Below, piece by piece: positions 5,663 through 8,439 of a stretch of DNA of 8,439 nucleotides. How positions within the stretch are numbered: position 1 is the first letter of the stretch; each line of letters begins with the position of its first letter. Made by a program: the position numbers and the translations under genes. Source of the stretch: Promethearchaeota archaeon. GTDB taxonomy: Archaea > Asgardarchaeota > Lokiarchaeia > Sigynarchaeales > SOKP01. The stretch spans positions 1 to 8,439 of the forward strand of contig WJKD01000815.1 of assembly GCA_014729315.1 (NCBI GenBank), read 5' to 3'. The notes below the pieces were generated by a model. The model was not told the DNA's origin. It saw only the letters and a program-made list of their open reading frames with translations, and ran no database searches.

Positions 5663-6505
5663 TTAAACCTCCAATCCACTAGGTTTAATTATAGAAGTCA
5701 AACCGTAAGTTGGAATGATCCACATATACATACATCTTGAAATTTCCTTATTTATCGGTCGTGCAAAGTTACAATGTTCTAAGTCTCCTGGAAAAAAAAC
5801 TCCATCTCCATCTTTAAGATCTTTACAAATGGATTCGTTATTCTTATTTATAAGATATTGCGTCAAACCGTAATTTTTATCGTCAATGCACATAAGATAT
5901 ATCTCGGGATAATTTGGATGAATTTTTGGGTGTATCTTATCTTCTCCTTCAGATTCTTCAACTATATTGACACTAGTTATGACGCCTCCACTAAGAAAAT
6001 CAGCGGGGATCTTTGTAAAACCAGCCATGAAATATGTGTTCCGAATAGCAGTCCACACAGAACTATAACTAGGCATCCGCTTTTCTGAACCTTTTTTTCC
6101 TCTTCCAATAAATTCTTTGGTAGAATAATGATATACGCCAAAATCTGCTTTTATTATCCTTTCTAAAGTATAGGAATAAAGGCATATTTTATATTTCTCT
6201 TCAAGACCAGGATTAACCTTAATTTTTATATCTTTCTCAGGAGGTAAAAAGAAAAAATCAAACTTATCTAAATTATATTTTGCGCCTTCTATAACAATTA
6301 CTGCATTATTTTTTAATAAACATCCGCATAATAACTGATTTGTTTCTGTAGATAATTCCAAATCTTTTTCAAAGTAAAAATATCTTATCTCTGATTCTTC
6401 TAGTATTTTCTCAACAGGTTCGGAAGTAGGATCTGAAAAATAAAAATTTTCCATCTCATCTTTGGAAAAAAATCTAACCTTTTCTTGAGAATATTCGCTT
6501 GCCAT
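5663..6505 (-). CDS. KduI/IolB-like bicupin, possible sugar-acid isomerase
   Basis: The protein has 280 residues, the usual size of KduI (5-keto 4-deoxyuronate isomerase) and IolB (5-deoxyglucuronate isomerase). These are two-cupin metal enzymes that interconvert keto sugar acids. The N-terminal cupin half (about 40-130) includes FDFFFLPP (82-89). The C-terminal half begins with VWTAIRNTYFMAGFTKIPA (150-168), close to the family's NxFMAGFTxIP block. The probable metal site is H192, H196, E201 (IHPKIHPNYPEIYL) and H244 (DLEHCNF). In KduI the first pair is HxH followed by x4-E; here H196-x4-E201 fits but the preceding ligand is displaced to H192. GDGVFFPGDLEH (233-244) is the closing cupin turn. 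ATG 6505 fits a leaderless transcript. No other uronate or inositol gene is nearby, so the exact reaction is unproven. Confidence 0.72.
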   Translation of the reverse strand: MASEYSQEKVRFFSKDEMENFYFSDPTSEPVEKILEESEIRYFYFEKDLELSTETNQLLCGCLLKNNAVIVIEGAKYNLDKFDFFFLPPEKDIKIKVNPGLEEKYKICLYSYTLERIIKADFGVYHYSTKEFIGRGKKGSEKRMPSYSSVWTAIRNTYFMAGFTKIPADFLSGGVITSVNIVEESEGEDKIHPKIHPNYPEIYLMCIDDKNYGLTQYLINKNNESICKDLKDGDGVFFPGDLEHCNFARPINKEISRCMYMWIIPTYGLTSIIKPSGLEV

Positions 6506-6526
6506 ATCACTGCAATAGATATATCC

Positions 6527-6537
6527 ATTTTTAAAAC
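6527..6537 (-). promoter_or_regulatory. TATA-box-like promoter of the bicupin gene
   Basis: On the minus strand TTTTAAAAAT is centred 27 bases upstream of ATG 6505, the spacing expected for a leaderless mRNA. A second A+T element, GATATATC (6518-6525), is closer and would start transcription inside the coding region. Confidence 0.35.
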
Positions 6538-6540
6538 TTC

Positions 6541-6568
6541 AGACTAAAAAATAAAGACTAAAAAATAA
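6541..6568. repeat. Exact tandem repeat, 2 x 14 bp
   Basis: The 14-mer AGACTAAAAAATAA occurs twice head to tail (6541-6554 and 6555-6568), immediately upstream of the bicupin promoter. The internal 13-mer AAATAAAGACTAA (6549-6561) recurs upstream of the opine dehydrogenase gene at 8342-8354. The repeat could be a regulator site or simple slippage in A-rich DNA. Confidence 0.6.
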
Positions 6569-6694
6569 AATTAAGATTGTGAATAGGAGATTCTGGTTTA
6601 CTTCGATTTTAAGAATTTGTAAGAATTAAGCTTTGAAATTTACTAAATTTGAAATCAGTTAAATTTTTTGTTTAAAAGCAATCTCTAATAGATT

Positions 6695-6704
6695 TGATTA
6701 TAAC
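6695..6704 (+). promoter_or_regulatory. Possible TATA box of the GNAT-like gene
   Basis: TGATTATAAC lies about 32 bases before ATG 6732 and predicts a leader of about 7 bases. The match is weak. No SD is placed close enough to matter; a GTGAA at 6715-6719 is 12 bases away. Confidence 0.25.
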
Positions 6705-6731
6705 ACATCAAATAGTGAATTTTGAATTATT

Positions 6732-7163
6732 ATGATTTCCACTAATAAAATTACCATATATTCATTCCCGTCATTACACAAGAGTCTAGAACAATTAAAA
6801 CATATTTTCTCTAATATGGAATTAGTTCAAATTTCTGAAGGAGAAAAAATTCATGTGCAAAAAGGAGAATATCTCAAAATACGCAATAAGATGATTTACT
6901 TAAACCTAAATATCCGATTTGAGGGCGAATCTTACATTTTCGCGTTTGTAGAAAAGAATAAATTTAAGATATGGATGATGTATACCGATCCTCAGCGCAA
7001 GGGTATTGGCACTAGTTCCTTAATTTTTTTAAACTCGGTTATCGTTATCTCAAACGCGAATGTAAAAATCTGTGCGGTTAATGTATTGAAGTCTGCATCA
7101 GGATTCTGGGCAAAAATGAAAGACTATGGTCTGATTGCGGAATATACTAGTAAGAACCGTTAG
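6732..7163 (+). CDS. Small GNAT-fold N-acetyltransferase-like protein
   Basis: This 143-residue protein has a GNAT signature in its second half. The acetyl-CoA pyrophosphate loop is TDPQRKGIGTSS (85-96), fitting Q/R-x-x-G-x-G, followed by a hydrophobic helix (97-107). Near the C-terminus SASGFWAKMKDYGL (121-134) matches the family's final helix-strand block, often written SxxFWxKxGF. The preceding strand KFKIWMMY (77-84) matches strand 4. The first 60 residues are poorly recognisable and lack the longer N-terminal half seen in many GNATs, so this is a minimal or diverged member. It is transcribed divergently from the bicupin and converges, with a 52-base gap, on the opine dehydrogenase. The acceptor (amine, protein N-terminus, antibiotic or polyamine) cannot be inferred. 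Confidence 0.7.
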   Translation: MISTNKITIYSFPSLHKSLEQLKHIFSNMELVQISEGEKIHVQKGEYLKIRNKMIYLNLNIRFEGESYIFAFVEKNKFKIWMMYTDPQRKGIGTSSLIFLNSVIVISNANVKICAVNVLKSASGFWAKMKDYGLIAEYTSKNR

Positions 7164-7215
7164 ATCTTGATGATAAGAAAAATGATAATTAGTTAAATAT
7201 CTTGATCTCTTCAAT

Positions 7216-8304
7216 CTAATTTCCTAATTGGATGTAATTCATTATCTCGTCTTTAGTTTTACCCGCCAAACCTAAATCATTTAGCGTTCTTCCTTTCCAG
7301 AAATCCATCTCGCAAACCGCAGATCCTAAATTAATTATTGAATCAATTATTGGCGTGGATTTATTAACTACTTTCCCTAATTGTGAGCGATGAGCTAGAC
7401 CGTAGGGAAGATCTTCGATTATGTATCGGTTATAAATATTTGAAGGCCCTCGCATTTGAGCAACTATACCCGCCTTATCAAAAGGCGCCCAAAAATCCTC
7501 ATTCATTATACTGCAAGGATTTCTGAATTTTTCCTCTTCAAATTCTCTCATTCTAAAACCGAAGACATTTGCAACACCTAAAGTTTCGTCGTAAACCTTC
7601 TTAATAATCCTAGCGGGCGCTTCAGTGATTCCCTCTCGATACAAATAGAATTCTCCTTTTGACCATTGAATTCTTCCAATATTTAATAATGTTCCGGGAG
7701 GATGGACGGTAGGATTAGGATTACTAAACGATACAGATAAGACATTATCTATAGATTCTAACACAGGAAATGTTTCCTTAATAAGTGAAAGCGTAAACTC
7801 AGTATCTTTAGCAGGAAAAGCAGAGTATAGCATTCTCTTCGCTTTAACAAACAATTCTACTTTGCTAGGACCCACAAGTCTTGTTCCATAGGGTAATGTA
7901 TTTACTTCTGCAATTTTAATATTTTTTACAGATGCTTCGTTTTCAATTCTTTTAGCTAGTCTTAAAGCTCCAGCATCGCCCGCCCATATAACCACCAATT
8001 GTTCGTCTTTTAAATAAGGAATTAACATATCAAAAAAGGATTCATGAGCTATTGCAGGAACAACCAAGTAAATAACTTCTGAATTTTCAAGAGCTTTCTT
8101 GAAATTCATTGTGACCTTATGGATTTTTGCTCGATCCTCAATAAGTCCCGTGCTTTCTATAACTCCCGTATCCAAGGTATTCTTAAAAGAGGCTTTAAAA
8201 TCGGGATGCTCGCATAATACAACTTTGAATCCTCTCAATGTCAAATCTACGGCCATTTGATGTCCGCCGTTGCCACCTCCAAGGATGCATATTGGTTCTT
8301 TCAT
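7216..8304 (-). CDS. Octopine/nopaline (opine) dehydrogenase family protein
   Basis: The protein has 362 residues. Family members reductively condense an amino acid with a 2-oxo acid using NAD(P)H, or run in reverse, in the cytoplasm. The N-terminal Rossmann domain starts with ICILGGGNGGHQMA (5-18), whose glycine loop is at 9-14; VVLCEH (28-33) ends the second strand and helps set NADH/NADPH choice. YLVVPAIAHESF (79-90) and the strand VVIWAGDAGAL (104-114) complete the domain. The C-terminal helical domain opens with SNPNPTVHPPGTLLNIGRI (194-212); H201 fits the family's catalytic histidine. REGITEAPARII (223-234) and NRYIIEDLPYGL (292-303) are further family blocks. The length is normal and the protein is intact. 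ATG 8304 has no SD and fits a leaderless message. Substrates are unknown. A role as a fermentative redox sink or in metallophore-type synthesis is possible; no nicotianamine-synthase-like neighbour is seen. Confidence 0.9.
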   Translation of the reverse strand: MKEPICILGGGNGGHQMAVDLTLRGFKVVLCEHPDFKASFKNTLDTGVIESTGLIEDRAKIHKVTMNFKKALENSEVIYLVVPAIAHESFFDMLIPYLKDEQLVVIWAGDAGALRLAKRIENEASVKNIKIAEVNTLPYGTRLVGPSKVELFVKAKRMLYSAFPAKDTEFTLSLIKETFPVLESIDNVLSVSFSNPNPTVHPPGTLLNIGRIQWSKGEFYLYREGITEAPARIIKKVYDETLGVANVFGFRMREFEEEKFRNPCSIMNEDFWAPFDKAGIVAQMRGPSNIYNRYIIEDLPYGLAHRSQLGKVVNKSTPIIDSIINLGSAVCEMDFWKGRTLNDLGLAGKTKDEIMNYIQLGN

Positions 8305-8322
8305 AAAAATAAATCTTTTATG

Positions 8323-8337
8323 TAATAATTATAATTA
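8323..8337 (-). promoter_or_regulatory. TATA-box-like promoter of the opine dehydrogenase gene
   Basis: On the minus strand TAATTATAATTATTA is centred 26 bases upstream of ATG 8304, consistent with a leaderless transcript. The 13-mer AAATAAAGACTAA (8342-8354, given on the plus strand) is directly upstream and is shared with the bicupin promoter region. Confidence 0.3.
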
Positions 8338-8439
8338 AATCAAATAAAGACTAATTTTAAAAAAACCTTGCCAAACAAGTTTTCGTTAAATTTTCAAGAT
8401 GAATAACTGAAATTCATAATTGTTAGTATGGGAAAAGAA

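Noticed and set aside
5126..6088. Plus-strand open frames opposite the THUMP and bicupin genes
   Set aside because: They are antisense shadows; the minus-strand proteins have clear domain signatures and these do not.
7164..7215. Repeated ATCTTGAT in the 52-base gap between the GNAT-like and opine dehydrogenase genes
   Set aside because: Two 8-base direct copies without symmetry or a T-run are too weak to call a terminator or regulatory site.
8362..8383. Imperfect hairpin AAAACCTTG / CAAGTTTT with a bulged C
   Set aside because: The stem is short and A+T-rich, and no T-run follows it on the plus strand, so it is not a convincing terminator or riboswitch.
8428..8439. ATG GGA AAA GAA at the right edge, as the start of a plus-strand gene
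   Set aside because: Only four codons are inside the window, with no SD and no TATA box at a suitable distance, so it cannot be supported.

Overview
The window is strongly A+T-rich and looks archaeal. TATA-like boxes lie about 25-35 bases upstream of most start codons. Shine-Dalgarno sites, where present, are of the GGTGA/GTGAT type. Several genes end in T-runs without GC hairpins. The gene set (a probable tungsten-dependent aldehyde ferredoxin oxidoreductase, a Tan1-like THUMP protein, an octopine/nopaline-type dehydrogenase and a possible tiny C2H2 zinc finger) fits an anaerobic archaeon. An Asgard (Lokiarchaeia-like) source is my inference and is not proven by the sequence. There is no rRNA, tRNA, CRISPR array or insertion sequence.

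Layout, left to right. An MFS transporter with a sugar-porter-like C-terminus (87-1346, +) is followed by an unrecognised six-helix membrane protein (1479-2036, +). The latter converges, across a pair of opposed T-tract terminators, on an aldehyde ferredoxin oxidoreductase (2150-3865, -). A compact nitroreductase-family flavoprotein (3960-4475, -) lies just upstream of the oxidoreductase on the same strand. The 481-base gap 4476-4956 is not empty. It holds the nitroreductase promoter, a perfect 8-bp inverted repeat, a good TATA box, a C2H2-zinc-finger-like mini-gene that lacks a usable start or is frameshifted by one base, and a T7 tract. Next come a Tan1-type THUMP protein (4957-5532, -) and a KduI/IolB-like bicupin (5663-6505, -). 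A small divergent GNAT acetyltransferase-like protein (6732-7163, +) converges on an opine dehydrogenase-family protein (7216-8304, -). The last 135 bases are that gene's upstream region.

The genes do not form one operon. Most have their own promoter-like box. The only close same-strand pair with a plausible shared redox theme is nitroreductase plus oxidoreductase. The transporter, the sugar-acid-isomerase-like cupin and the opine dehydrogenase together suggest handling of sugars, keto acids or amino acids, with reductive NAD(P)H disposal; this is inference from family membership. Three genes (transporter, oxidoreductase, nitroreductase) combine an SD site with a predicted leader of about 30 bases. 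The other five appear leaderless or nearly so.
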